Assembly: GCA_963850205.1 (NCBI GenBank)
Contig: CAWKKJ010000011.1
Coordinates: 398,383 to 462,382 of the forward strand
Length of the DNA stretch: 64,000 bases
DNA from: JACVRW01 sp963850205
GTDB taxonomy: Bacteria > Actinomycetota > Thermoleophilia > Solirubrobacterales > Thermoleophilaceae
Reading direction: 5' to 3'
Below are positions 45,540-54,581 of the stretch, piece by piece. The notes beneath the pieces were generated by a model, which ran no database searches, was not told where the DNA came from, and saw only the letters and a list, made by a program, of their open reading frames with translations. A program made the position numbers and the translations under genes. Each line of letters opens with the position of its first letter. Position 1 is the stretch's first letter.

Positions 45540-46863
45540 TCAGGCAACGGGCTCCGTGCGTTCGAGCGAGGCTGTGGCGTCGACTTTGACGTTGCCTAGC
45601 CGGCCGCGAAGGCCCAGCGCAAGGACTAGGTCGGTCGCCATATAGGCGGCGAGGTAGCTGAAAGCCAACCCTCCCGCGCCGTGCGCGTTCACCAGCCAGG
45701 CCGCCGCACCGAGCAGGCAGGCGGCAAGCGCCACGTCGCTCAAGAGCCAAAGCCGCGTCGCGCCCACGCTGAGCGCAGCGCCGGAGAGGACATTGTTGGC
45801 AGCGCTTGGAATGCCCGCGAGCGCCAGCAGAATCAGGGGCTCGGGGTGCTCCCCGTAATACGACCCGCTGAGCCTGAGGATCGGGCCCAGCGGCCAGCGC
45901 CAGGACAGCGGCCGGCAAAAGGGCGAGTGACACGCTGGCGACGAGATTGATCCGGAAGAGCCAACGAGCTCGGTGCGAGTCACGCTGCGTTAGCAGCCGC
46001 GTCATCATCGGCAGCACCGCGGGCGCAATCGCTGCGGGGATGAAAACAATCGCCAAATGCCATCTGTAGGCAATATTGAAGAGGCCGACTTCTGCGTAGC
46101 CCAGGTCTTGCCGGCTGAGCAGTAGCTGGCCGTAGAGCAACGCAGTGAACACCACTATGAAGGCGACGAAAGCGGGAAGGGCGTAGTGCCAGAGCTGACG
46201 CAGAGCGGCAAGTCTGATGCGGAGAGGGATTCGGATCCCTCGACGCTCAGCGGCGGTCAGTACAAGGAAATACGCCACGACGGTACTCACGCCGTACGCG
46301 ATCGAGGCGCCCGCCAGGGCCCCCTCAACTCCGTGCTCGTGCGCGCCGAAGACGAGGCCCACGGCCACCGACAGGCCCTGGATGCACTGAGCCGCAGCCA
46401 CCCCCCGGAAGGCTTCCAGTCCCACGAGCGCCCCCTGCAGGGTCCCGGCCACACCCGCGAACAGGACCATCCCTGCTGAGGTCACGACGACGTCGCGGCT
46501 TGCCCGCTGCACCAGGTCGCCGGAGATCGCGCCGCTGCCAAGGAGATAGACAGCGACGACTGCGGTGCTCGCGACCAGCGTCATGACGATAGCCGTGCCT
46601 AAGTACTGACCTGCTGCGTCCTTATCGCCGGTCTGCGTGGCGGCGACCTGTCGGGTGATGGCGACGCCGAGACCCAAGCCCGCGGCCCCTGAGAAGAAAG
46701 CAGCGACCGTTTGCATCAGCGTCAGCAGCCCAAACCCGTCCGGACTCAGAATTCGGGCTGCGATGATGCCGGCGACCAGAGTCGACCCTCGGCTTGCAAG
46801 CGCACCGATCACGAGCCAGGCGCCAGGGCGTACGAGCTGGGATATTGCCGGCGACTCGCTCAC
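45540..46863 (-). CDS. Wzx-type oligosaccharide flippase, one frameshift
   Basis: About 441 residues with 12-14 helices: WLVIGALASRGSTLVAGIIA, RILSPDGFGLLTLMQTVAAF, GMVLFAGVAGTLQGALVGLE and LWHYALPAFVAFIVVFTALL. A shift near 45875 separates the last third (LLALAGIPSAANNVLSGAAL, LAFSYLAAYMATDLVLALGL). Flippase of the polysaccharide-export family. It lies 22 bases downstream of a Wzz-like gene, and both face away from the neighbouring methyltransferases. Confidence 0.8.
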
Positions 46864-46885
46864 ATCAACCGCCGCACTGCGGAGG

Positions 46886-47683
46886 CTATGACCGGCGCTG
46901 TGTCGAAAAGTCTTCCGAGCGTCTCGGGCCGACCGGCAGGTACAGGACAGTTACGGCAAGCAGGGCAGCAAGCATCAGCGCGATGAGCGCGTTCCTGACC
47001 GGGCGCGGGGATACCGGGCTGGCGGGTGTCGTAGCTTGTTCGATCACCTCGGTGTTAAACGGCTCGGCGGCTCGCAAAGCCCGAAGCCTCGTCAACTGGC
47101 GCAGAAGGTTGGCTCGGTTCTCCCGCTCTCCGGAGGAGAGGGTCCGAAGCTGACGCTCGAGCTCCGTAACCGCCGCGTCGATCTGCGCGCGGGCTCGAGC
47201 CGCCCTGAGATCGCTCACTGCTTGCGCCGTCGCATTGGCTAGCTGGGCTGAGAGCCGCGCGTCGTGGTCCCACGCGGTGATGGTGAGGATGGCGGCGTCG
47301 CGATCGCTTCGCGCGCTGACCGCGTCTAACACCGACCCTACGCTCGGAGTTGGCGGTGGCATGGCAGCAGCGGCTCTGGCAGCCACGGGGCGCGTCGTAA
47401 CGAGACGCGCGGCCACATCGATGGCCTGCTGTGGCGGGCTGTTCACCGGAGTCTCCCCGATCAACAGGAAGGTCTCCACGGATGCGCCCCTCACCTGAAC
47501 GACGGCACTCGCTTCATAGCTGTCCTCTGGCAGCGTTGAAACGGCGTATACGACGGCCGGGATCAAGATGATGCAGGCGAGGGCAAGCCATCGCCGACGC
47601 GGCCTACGCCAGGGGCTCGCGGCTAGACCGGCGGACCGCTCTTCGGCGTGTGGCTCAGTCGTGACGGACGTTTCTGTTGCCAT
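46886..47683 (-). CDS. Wzz-like polysaccharide chain-length protein
   Basis: 265 residues: N-terminal membrane helix at about 32-52 (WLALACIILIPAVVYAVSTL), extracellular domain with coiled-coil-like ARARAQIDAAVTELERQLRT, and second helix at about 231-251 (LIALMLAALLAVTVLYLPV) after a Pro-rich segment (ASPVSPRPVRN). Short basic tail, no kinase domain. Similar in plan, not closely in sequence, to 5804-6622. It precedes a flippase. Confidence 0.78.
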   Translation of the reverse strand: MATETSVTTEPHAEERSAGLAASPWRRPRRRWLALACIILIPAVVYAVSTLPEDSYEASAVVQVRGASVETFLLIGETPVNSPPQQAIDVAARLVTTRPVAARAAAAMPPPTPSVGSVLDAVSARSDRDAAILTITAWDHDARLSAQLANATAQAVSDLRAARARAQIDAAVTELERQLRTLSSGERENRANLLRQLTRLRALRAAEPFNTEVIEQATTPASPVSPRPVRNALIALMLAALLAVTVLYLPVGPRRSEDFSTQRRS

Positions 47684-47772
47684 GACGCGCGCGCGAGGAT
47701 CACCCTAGCTTGCCGGATCTGGCTCCGAGGGGCTGACAGCCGGATCGATCACCGGCTCAGAACGGAGATATT

Positions 47773-48506
47773 GTGGCCGTAGTGCTCGGCCAAGAGATCA
47801 CCGTAGTCCCGCGGGAGCTGTGGGACCGGAGCCAGCCTGCAGGGAAGGCGGACTGGCAGAACCTCGCCTGGCAGCGAATGACTGCTGCTCAGCGGTACGC
47901 CGAGTGGGCACGACATATGGGCGCAACTCGGCCTGGCGATGGAGGACTTCGGCGACGATCGAGTGCTCGACGTTGGCTGCGGTCCGACCGGAATCGTCTA
48001 CTTCCTAGACGCTGCGGCCAGGGTCGGCCTCGACCCGATGGGCGACCTCTACGAACAGTGGAACGGCTACTACGGCGAGCCAATCGATCTCGTCACCTCG
48101 CAAGCCGAGAAATTCCCTTCGACACCGATTCGTTCGACTCGGTGTTCTGCATCAATTGTCTCGACCACACTCAGGACGCGGACTCGGTGATCGAGGAGAT
48201 CGCCCGCGTGCTGAGACCCAGCGGCCGCCTGGTCTTCCACGTCGACCTCGATTCGCCGCTGCGGACTTTGCACAAACGCGTCAAGAAGAACTGCCGGGAT
48301 CTTCATCCCCTCTCACTCCGCTACGACTGGCTGCGCGGCGCGCTCGAGCCAAGCTTCGAGATCGAGCGCGAACACCGCGACCGGAACCCTTCCGCGCCGC
48401 CAAGGCGAACATGCGCTACGAGGCGTACTGGGACGGTCTCATCTACCGGTTGACTGGATCACGCACTTGGATGAACCACGTCTGGCTGGTCGCCCATCGC
48501 CGCTAG
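47773..48506 (+). CDS. Class I SAM-dependent methyltransferase, frameshifted
   Basis: GTG 47773 with GGAG upstream. WDRSQPAGKADWQNLAWQRM; after a shift MEDFGDDRVLDVGCGPTGIV (SAM motif I), YFLDAAARVGLDPMGDLYEQ; after another FDTDSFDSVFCINCLDHTQD and VIEEIARVLRPSGRLVFHVD; after a third EPFRAAKANMRYEAYWDGLI. The three shifts lie near 47925, 48115 and 48395. About 244 residues. Probably a sugar O-methyltransferase. Its start is 89 bases from that of the divergent Wzz gene. Confidence 0.75.
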
Positions 48507-48512
48507 CCGTCG

Positions 48513-49272
48513 CGGATCGATCGACAAGGCACTTGTGTTCGACGTCAGCATGCACAACGGTGACGACACGGCGTGCCACCTGGCGAAGCTGCTTGGTCGT
48601 TGCCGTCAAGGCGAATCCCGCGTCCTTAGCCCACGCCCGGCAGTGCTTCAGCGCCGAATCGACGCGGTCAGGCTCGTCATCGAGGACGTCGCGATCAGTA
48701 CCGAGGCGGGCGAGGCAGCCTTGACGTCACGGAGGCCAAACTCGGTTCAGCGCCTTGGATCCGAAGGTCGCCGGTCGGGAGGCATGCCCATCGGGCAAAT
48801 TTCCGTTCAGACAATTACCCCTCCAAGTCTTTCCAGCGCGACGGCGTTTTCCCTCTACTTGAGGATCGACATCGAGCACGCTGACTCCGCTCGCCTTGAC
48901 GCCTGCAGGGTCTCGACGAAATCCAGACTTAGTATCAGTCGAGGCGCATGCGCTCGACTACTGTGCCGCTTGTGGTGCGGCCGGCTACCGCTGGGTCGTG
49001 GATCAGGTGCACCCGCATCAGCAACGAGAGGCCTCCATTGGTAGGCTTCAACAGGCGATTGAGCACTACTAGGCGCGAATCCCACAACGCCAGAACGCCT
49101 CGCCACGCCGCCAGCAAGTCCGGCCCCTTTGGGGAGGGCTTGCCTGGGGCATGGGAAGACTCGACACGGTCGCGTAAGTGGTTGCACCCTCACACTGGCC
49201 ACCGCCGCCGTGGGCATCTAACTCCGAGGTCGTGGTACGACTTTCACGCCGCCCACAGAACGATGGAGAATG
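48513..49272 (+). pseudogene. FkbM family methyltransferase, heavily frameshifted
   Basis: The 760 bases between two methyltransferase genes contain a broken FkbM gene. Pieces in order, from different frames: IDKALVFDVSMHNGDDTACH (FkbM SAM motif), VVAVKANPASLAHARQCFSA, RLVIEDVAISTEAGEAAL, FPLYLRIDIEHADSARLDAC (the KIDIEGxD-type motif), YVSVEAHALDYCAACGAAGY-like residues near 48930-48990 followed by RWVVDQVHPHQQREASIGRL, and SGPFGEGLPGAWEDSTRSRK with TPRSWYDFHAAH at the C-terminus. At least five shifts. The natural stop probably overlaps the ATG at 49270 (ATGA). Decay or sequencing error cannot be told apart here. Confidence 0.6.
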
Positions 49273-51440
49273 AACGTGCGTACGACCGATACCCAGGGTT
49301 TGAGCACACTGGTAAATGAGCTGCGCTGCCTCTCCTGTGGTGGCCGACTCGCTCGCGGCAAACTCGTTCCGACTCCCGGGTACCCGGAGCTTGGGCCCGA
49401 CGGGACGCTGCGCTGCGAGGCCTGCGATCAGGAGTACCCAATCGTCGGCGGCACGCCCAGGATGCTCGACCCAGCCACTAGGGAACTGCTGCTGGAGCAG
49501 TATCCGCGCTCGAGCGAGGTGTTGAAGCAAAGAACGGCCGCGGGAGCGAACGGGGGCGACCCACACTCCGGAGTCAAGCAGCAGACGGCCGACAGCTTCG
49601 CGTACGAGTGGAGCCACTTCGGCCAGCCGCGCAGCGAGTGGGACCGCAACTTCAGGGACTATCTGCAGCCGCACAGCCCGGAGCAGCTCAGGGGACGAAC
49701 AATCATCGACGTCGGCGCGGGCTCGGGGCGTCATAGCCGGCAGGCGTCCTACCACGGGGCACAGGTGGTGGCGGTCGACCTCGGCCGGTCCATTGACGTC
49801 GCACGGATCAATCTTCCACCCGACGTTCTGACCGTCCAGGCTGACGCCGAACGGCTCCCGTTCGAGCAAGGCAGCTTCGACCTCGCAATGTCGATCGGTG
49901 TGCTGCACCACTTGCCCGACCCCGTGCGCGGGCTTCGCAAGCTCGCCCGCTTGGCGAAGCCCGGCGGGCACGTGCACGTCTATCTCTACTGGGTCCCGGA
50001 GCTCTGGGCACATCGCGCGCTGCTGCAGCTCGTCACCGCGGCCCGGGTCGTCACAGTGCGGATGCCGCATCGCCTGCTTCATGCCCTCTGCTACCCGCTG
50101 GCCGCCTTCCTCAAGGTCACCGCTGTGATGCCGTACCGCGCTCTGCGCGCCCGCCCGCGCGGACGTGCACTGGCTTCCTGGCTCCCACTCAAGACCTACG
50201 CCGACTACCCCTTCGGTGTGCTCGTGAACGACCAGTTCGATCGCTTCTCGGCTCCGCTGGAGCACCGCTTCACGCGGCGGCAGGTGATGACCATCCTGAC
50301 CGAGGCGGGGCTGGAGGACGTGACGGTACTGCCGAATCATGGATGGGTCGGCGACGGCCGGGTTCCCACCGACATGGCTTTCCCGGACGAGGACAGGGCC
50401 GACCCACCCCGGATGTCGGTGATCGTGACGGTGAGGAACGACAGGAATGGGCTCGAAGAGCTGCTGCCGGCCCTCGCCGCGCAGGAAACGGCTCCCGACG
50501 AGGTCGTCATCGTCGACGGCGGCTCGGTCGACGGCACGCTGGAGGTCGCTCAGAGGTTCCGGAGCCCACGCTTCCCGGTCCGAGTGGAGTGCGAGCCCGG
50601 AGCAAACATCGCCGCCGGCCGCAACGCCGCCGTGCGCCTAGCCCGTAACGACTGGATCGCCTGCACGGACGCAGGGTGTCGGCCCGACCCGGGCTGGCTT
50701 ACCGCGCTGTCCGACGCGGCCACAGAGACCGACATCGTGGCCGGTGTGTTCGTGTCTGAGGGCGATACGCCGCTTCAGCGGATTCTTGGAGTGACTCACT
50801 ATCCGATGGCTAGCGAAATCGACGAGGCCAGCACGCTCGTGCGGCTGTCTCACGCGCTGTTTGGCCGTCGCTTTCTGGCCCAGCACGCTGGTGGCCGCTC
50901 AATGGCGTTCTCGCGACGGGCCTGGGAGGCTGTCGGCGGCTTCCCGGAGCACCAATACGCCGGGGAGGACCTCGCGTTCGCGGCCGCGCGTTCTCGATCA
51001 CGGCTACCGTGCCCGCCTGGCGCCGGAAGCCAAGGTCCACTGGTGTCCCCCGGCGACCTGGAGGGCCAACGCGCTGATGTTCTTCCGCTACTGCCGCGGA
51101 GATGTGCGCTCGAAGGGGCGTTCGCGGCATGCCGCTCGAATCGTCGCTTGGACGCATCACACCGCTTGCGTTCATTCATGGCTGCCGCCACGGGCGGCTG
51201 GCGGTATGCCTAGGAGGGCTGGCGTACATCGGGCTGCCGTTCGAGCGAGCGCGACGGGCGGGCATCCCCGTGAGTGACTGGTGGCGCATTCCGGTTGCCG
51301 TGGCCGTTAAGGACGTGGCACAGGTGGCGGGGGCCCTACGCGGGATCGGTCGATGCTCTCCAGGGGATCCCGCAGCCGACGCCGCACCCGCCCCCATCAT
51401 TCGACTCGGCGCATCGCTAGAGCCCGCCATCGCTCGCTGA
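49270..51440 (+). CDS. In-frame fusion: Trm112-like zinc ribbon, SAM methyltransferase and GT2 glycosyltransferase
   Basis: One frame runs from ATG 49270 to about 50990. Residues 20-52 form a zinc ribbon (CLSCGG and CEACDQ, C-x2-C twice); residues about 140-340 are a class I methyltransferase (TIIDVGAGSGRHSRQASYHG, FDLAMSIGVLHHLPDPVRGL, KLARLAKPGGHVHVYLYW). From Met 382 a GT2 domain follows without a stop (MSVIVTVRNDRNGLEELLPA, VVIVDGGSVDGTLEVAQRF, RNDWIACTDAGCRPDPGWLT, AGGRSMAFSRRAWEAVGGFP). Shifts near 50990 and 51110 break the GT C-terminus, which resumes as RARLAPEAKVHWCPPATWRA and LGRITPLAFIHGC and ends at 51440. A missing base could have fused two genes; both halves are otherwise normal. 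Confidence 0.7.
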
Positions 51441-51536
51441 CCGCAGTGGAGCCAGCGGAGCGCGCGAATTCACCGAGGACGGGCGACCCAAATCGGACGC
51501 CGCCGTCTCCGGCGAGCTGTGAACTAACTTGCGGAC

Positions 51537-51962
51537 ATGCGTTCCAGCGACAGGCTGCCAGGCGGCTGCCGATGGATCGAGCTGGAGAAGTTCTGGGATG
51601 CTCGAGGCGCCTTGACCCCCGTGGAGGGCGGCCGGCACGTTCCCTTCGAAATCAGAAGAGTCTTCTACTTCTACGATGTGCCGGCCGGCGAGGCTCGAGG
51701 CGCCCACGCTCACCGAACCCTGGAGCAGGTGCTCCTAGCCCTCTCCGGGAGCTATCGGGTCACGCTCGAGGACGGGAGTTCTCGGGCGGAGGTCACGTGT
51801 GACCGGCCCTGGTACGGACTCTACGTCCCTCCGATGGTGTGGGCCTGCCAGACGGACTTCGCCGGCGGCACGGTCGGGTTGAGCATCGCCTCGGCGCCCT
51901 TCGACGAGCACGATTACATCCGCGACCACGCCGAGTTTTCCCGCCTCGTGGCTGCCGCGTGA
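51537..51962 (+). CDS. fdtA: FdtA/QdtA-like dTDP-4-keto-6-deoxyglucose 3,4-ketoisomerase
   Basis: 141-residue cupin: WIELEKFWDARGALTPVEGG, IRRVFYFYDVPAGEARGAHA (RG-HAH metal/acid-base site), HRTLEQVLLALSGSYRVTLE and YGLYVPPMVWACQTDFAGGT. This is the WxcM-like/FdtA family, which isomerises dTDP-4-keto-6-deoxyhexose to the 3-keto form. The next gene, overlapping by 4 bases (GTGA), is the matching aminotransferase, so the pair makes a dTDP-3-amino-3,6-dideoxyhexose (Fuc3N- or Qui3N-type). Which of the two isomers is formed cannot be read from the sequence. Confidence 0.88.
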   Translation: MRSSDRLPGGCRWIELEKFWDARGALTPVEGGRHVPFEIRRVFYFYDVPAGEARGAHAHRTLEQVLLALSGSYRVTLEDGSSRAEVTCDRPWYGLYVPPMVWACQTDFAGGTVGLSIASAPFDEHDYIRDHAEFSRLVAAA

Positions 51963-53092
51963 GGGTGCCCTTCCTCGACCTTGGTGCCGCGGCGGCCGAG
52001 CTCCAGGCGGAATTGGCTGGCGCCTATCGCAGAGTGGTCGAGTCTGGACGCTTCGTCCTCGGTCCGGAGCTGGAAGCGTTCGAGCGGGAGTTCGCCGGCT
52101 TCTGCGAAGTTGGAGATTGCATAGGCGTGGGGAACGGCCTCGACGCACTCACTCTCATCCTCGAGGCGCTCGAGGTCGGCCGCGGCCACGAAGTGATTGT
52201 GCCGTCCAACACCTACATCGCAACCTGGCTCGCGGTGAGCCGAGCAGGAGCACGTCCGGTGCCCGTGGAACCGCGCGAACGGACGTTCAACATCGACCCC
52301 GAGCGCCTCGAGGGGGCGATCACCCAGAGGACGCGGGCGATTCTCGGTGTGGATCTCTACGGACAGCCGGCAGAGTGGGACTCGATCGAGCGGATAGGCA
52401 GGTCCCATGGCCTCGTCGTGGTGGAGGACGCGGCACAGGCGCACGGCGGGCGCTACGGCGGGCGCCGTTGTGGAGCGTTCGGCAACGCCGCTGGTTTCAG
52501 CTTCTACCCAACCAAGAACCTCGGCGGGCTCGGCGACGCGGGCGCTGTGACCACCTCGGACCCTGACCTGGCGGATCGCATACGCGTGCTTCGCAATTAC
52601 GGCTCGCGCAGCAAAGGCAAGAACGAAGTGGTGGGACGTAATAGCCGACTCGACGAGCTGCAGGCGGCTTTTCTGCGGGTTCGACTGTCACGCCTAGAGG
52701 CCTGGAACCGCAGACGAGTCGATAATGCGAACGCCTATCTCGAGGAGTCGCGCGCCGCCGGCATCGGGGTTGGTCTGCCCTCACTGGCGGACGCGGTGGA
52801 GCCCGTCTGGCACTTGTTCGTCATCCGTCATCACCGGCGCGACCAGCTCGCGGAGCGCCTGTTCGCCGCCGGGATCGAGACCCTCGTGCACTATCCCCAG
52901 CCACCGCACCGGTCAGGCGCGTACGCTCACCTCGGGCTCGATCGTGGGCGGCTACCGATTGCAGAGCAGGTCGCAGGCGAGGTGCTCAGCCTGCCGGTTG
53001 GACCCCACCTGACGACGGAGGGCCGACAGCATGTGGTCTCCGGTCTCGCTCAGGCCATTTCCCACCTGGGCCCGTATCCCCTGTCGGCGTGA
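51959..53092 (+). CDS. fdtB: DegT/DnrJ/EryC1-type sugar aminotransferase (FdtB/QdtB-like)
   Basis: 377 residues from GTG 51959. PLP enzyme of the sugar aminotransferase family: VPFLDLGAAAAELQAELAGA, GVGNGLDALTLILEALEV, PSNTYIATWLAVSRAGARPV, VVVEDAAQAHGGRYGG, and the PLP lysine in FSFYPTKNLGGLGDAGAVT (Lys186). C-terminal VEPVWHLFVIRHHRRDQLAE and GIETLVHYPQPPH are usual for the 3-amino group enzymes. With the ketoisomerase upstream, it should aminate C3 of a dTDP-3-keto-6-deoxyhexose. Confidence 0.92.
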   Translation: MRVPFLDLGAAAAELQAELAGAYRRVVESGRFVLGPELEAFEREFAGFCEVGDCIGVGNGLDALTLILEALEVGRGHEVIVPSNTYIATWLAVSRAGARPVPVEPRERTFNIDPERLEGAITQRTRAILGVDLYGQPAEWDSIERIGRSHGLVVVEDAAQAHGGRYGGRRCGAFGNAAGFSFYPTKNLGGLGDAGAVTTSDPDLADRIRVLRNYGSRSKGKNEVVGRNSRLDELQAAFLRVRLSRLEAWNRRRVDNANAYLEESRAAGIGVGLPSLADAVEPVWHLFVIRHHRRDQLAERLFAAGIETLVHYPQPPHRSGAYAHLGLDRGRLPIAEQVAGEVLSLPVGPHLTTEGRQHVVSGLAQAISHLGPYPLSA

Positions 53093-54559
53093 CCGGGGGG
53101 CGAGCAACGCCTCAGCCCGAGACCTCGCCACCTCTTGCTGACCGCGTGGCCCGCAACACCGGGCTGCGCATCGCTGCCGAGATCGTCGGGAAAGCTTGCG
53201 GGCATCCTGCTCTTTGCTGTGATGGCGCGAGAGCTGGGCCTGCAGGGCTTCGGTGATTTCGTGTTCGTGGCGACACTCGGGCTCCTCGTCACGATGCTGG
53301 GTGGACTGGGGAGCGACGACATCCTCCCCCGGGCGGTCGCCACCGGCGAGGCAGACGTGGAACGCGTGACCTGGGACGCCTTGGGATTGAAGGCTGTCTG
53401 TGGCCTCGTCCTTCTCGCCGCCGCTCTCAGCATCAGCCTGGCCGGGGGCTACGAGACCGAGGTCATCGTGACTCTCGTTCTCGTCGGGGTGGCGAGCCTC
53501 ATCGATCTGTTCACGGCCACATTCAGTGCGGTCTTCCAGGGACTCAGTGACCTCGCCCCGGAGGCGACGGCGCGCACCCTTCAACTCAGCCTGCGAGCGG
53601 TCGCCGGGGTCGGCGTGTTGCTCGAGGGCGGAGGGATCGTCGCGCTGGGCGGGGTCTATCTCGCCACCTCCCTCGTCGGATTCACCTACCTGGCTTGGCT
53701 CATGAGAGCGCGTACGGGGATCTCGCTACGCCTGCCAGACGGCGCGGGTGCGCGGGCGCTTGCCGCGGCGTCCATCCCCATCGGCGTCACCCTCGCGATA
53801 AACGCCGCCGTGCTCGGACTCGACACCGTGATCCTCTCCGTACAGAAGGGCAACGACGCAGTGGGCCTTTTCGGCGCAGGCCAAAGACTCGTTGAGAGCA
53901 CGGCGTTTCTCGGCGCGGCCTTTGTCGCCGCCGTCGTGCCGGTACTGGCGAAGGCCGCACGGTCCGGGAGCCGAGGGCTGGCCGCCACATACGAGGACGG
54001 CTGCAAGGTGATCACGAGCGTCCTACTACCGGTGAGTCTGGCCTTCGTGCTGTTCTCCGGTTGGTTGACGCGCCTCGTGTTTGGCGATTCCTTCAGCCCC
54101 GCTGCGGCCGCGGTTCGGATACTCGCCCCAACCGTCGTGCTCGTGGCGATCTCAACGCTCTCGTTGTACGCGCTGATCTCCGCACACAAGCAACGGCTAG
54201 TGCCATGGATCGCGGCTGTCACCCTCCTGCAGAACCTGGCTCTTGTGTTCCTGTTGGTGCCGTCGCACTCATTTCGAGGGGCTGCCGTGGCGCTCCTGGC
54301 GGCGGACATCACCTACGCGCTCGCCCTGGTCGCTCTTGTGGTGCGCGAGACCGGGCCGCTGTCACCCACCCGCGTGCTGGCCGGGCCCTTGACCGGGTGC
54401 TGCGCGATGGCGGTCGCGGCTGCATTACTCGGCGTCGGCGCCGCCGGCTTCATTATGGCCGCAGTCGCCTACCCCCTTGTCTGGCTTGCCTTCGAATCCC
54501 GTAGGTACCCGAGCGACATCTCTCTTCTGTTACGGATCGGTCAGCGAACCACCAGGTGA
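53089..54559 (+). CDS. Wzx-type oligosaccharide flippase, one frameshift near the start
   Basis: GTG 53089 overlaps the aminotransferase stop (GTGA). VTGGRATPQPETSPPLADRV and ARNTGLRIAAEIVGK; a surplus A in gggaaagctt near 53192 shifts the frame, then LAGILLFAVMARELGLQGFG and DFVFVATLGLLVTMLGGLGS. It continues with about 12 helices to QRTTR, stop at 54559. Fourth flippase of the window and the last gene of the rightward FdtAB group. Confidence 0.82.
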
Positions 54560-54581
54560 CTGACCCGGTGCCGCCCCGGAG

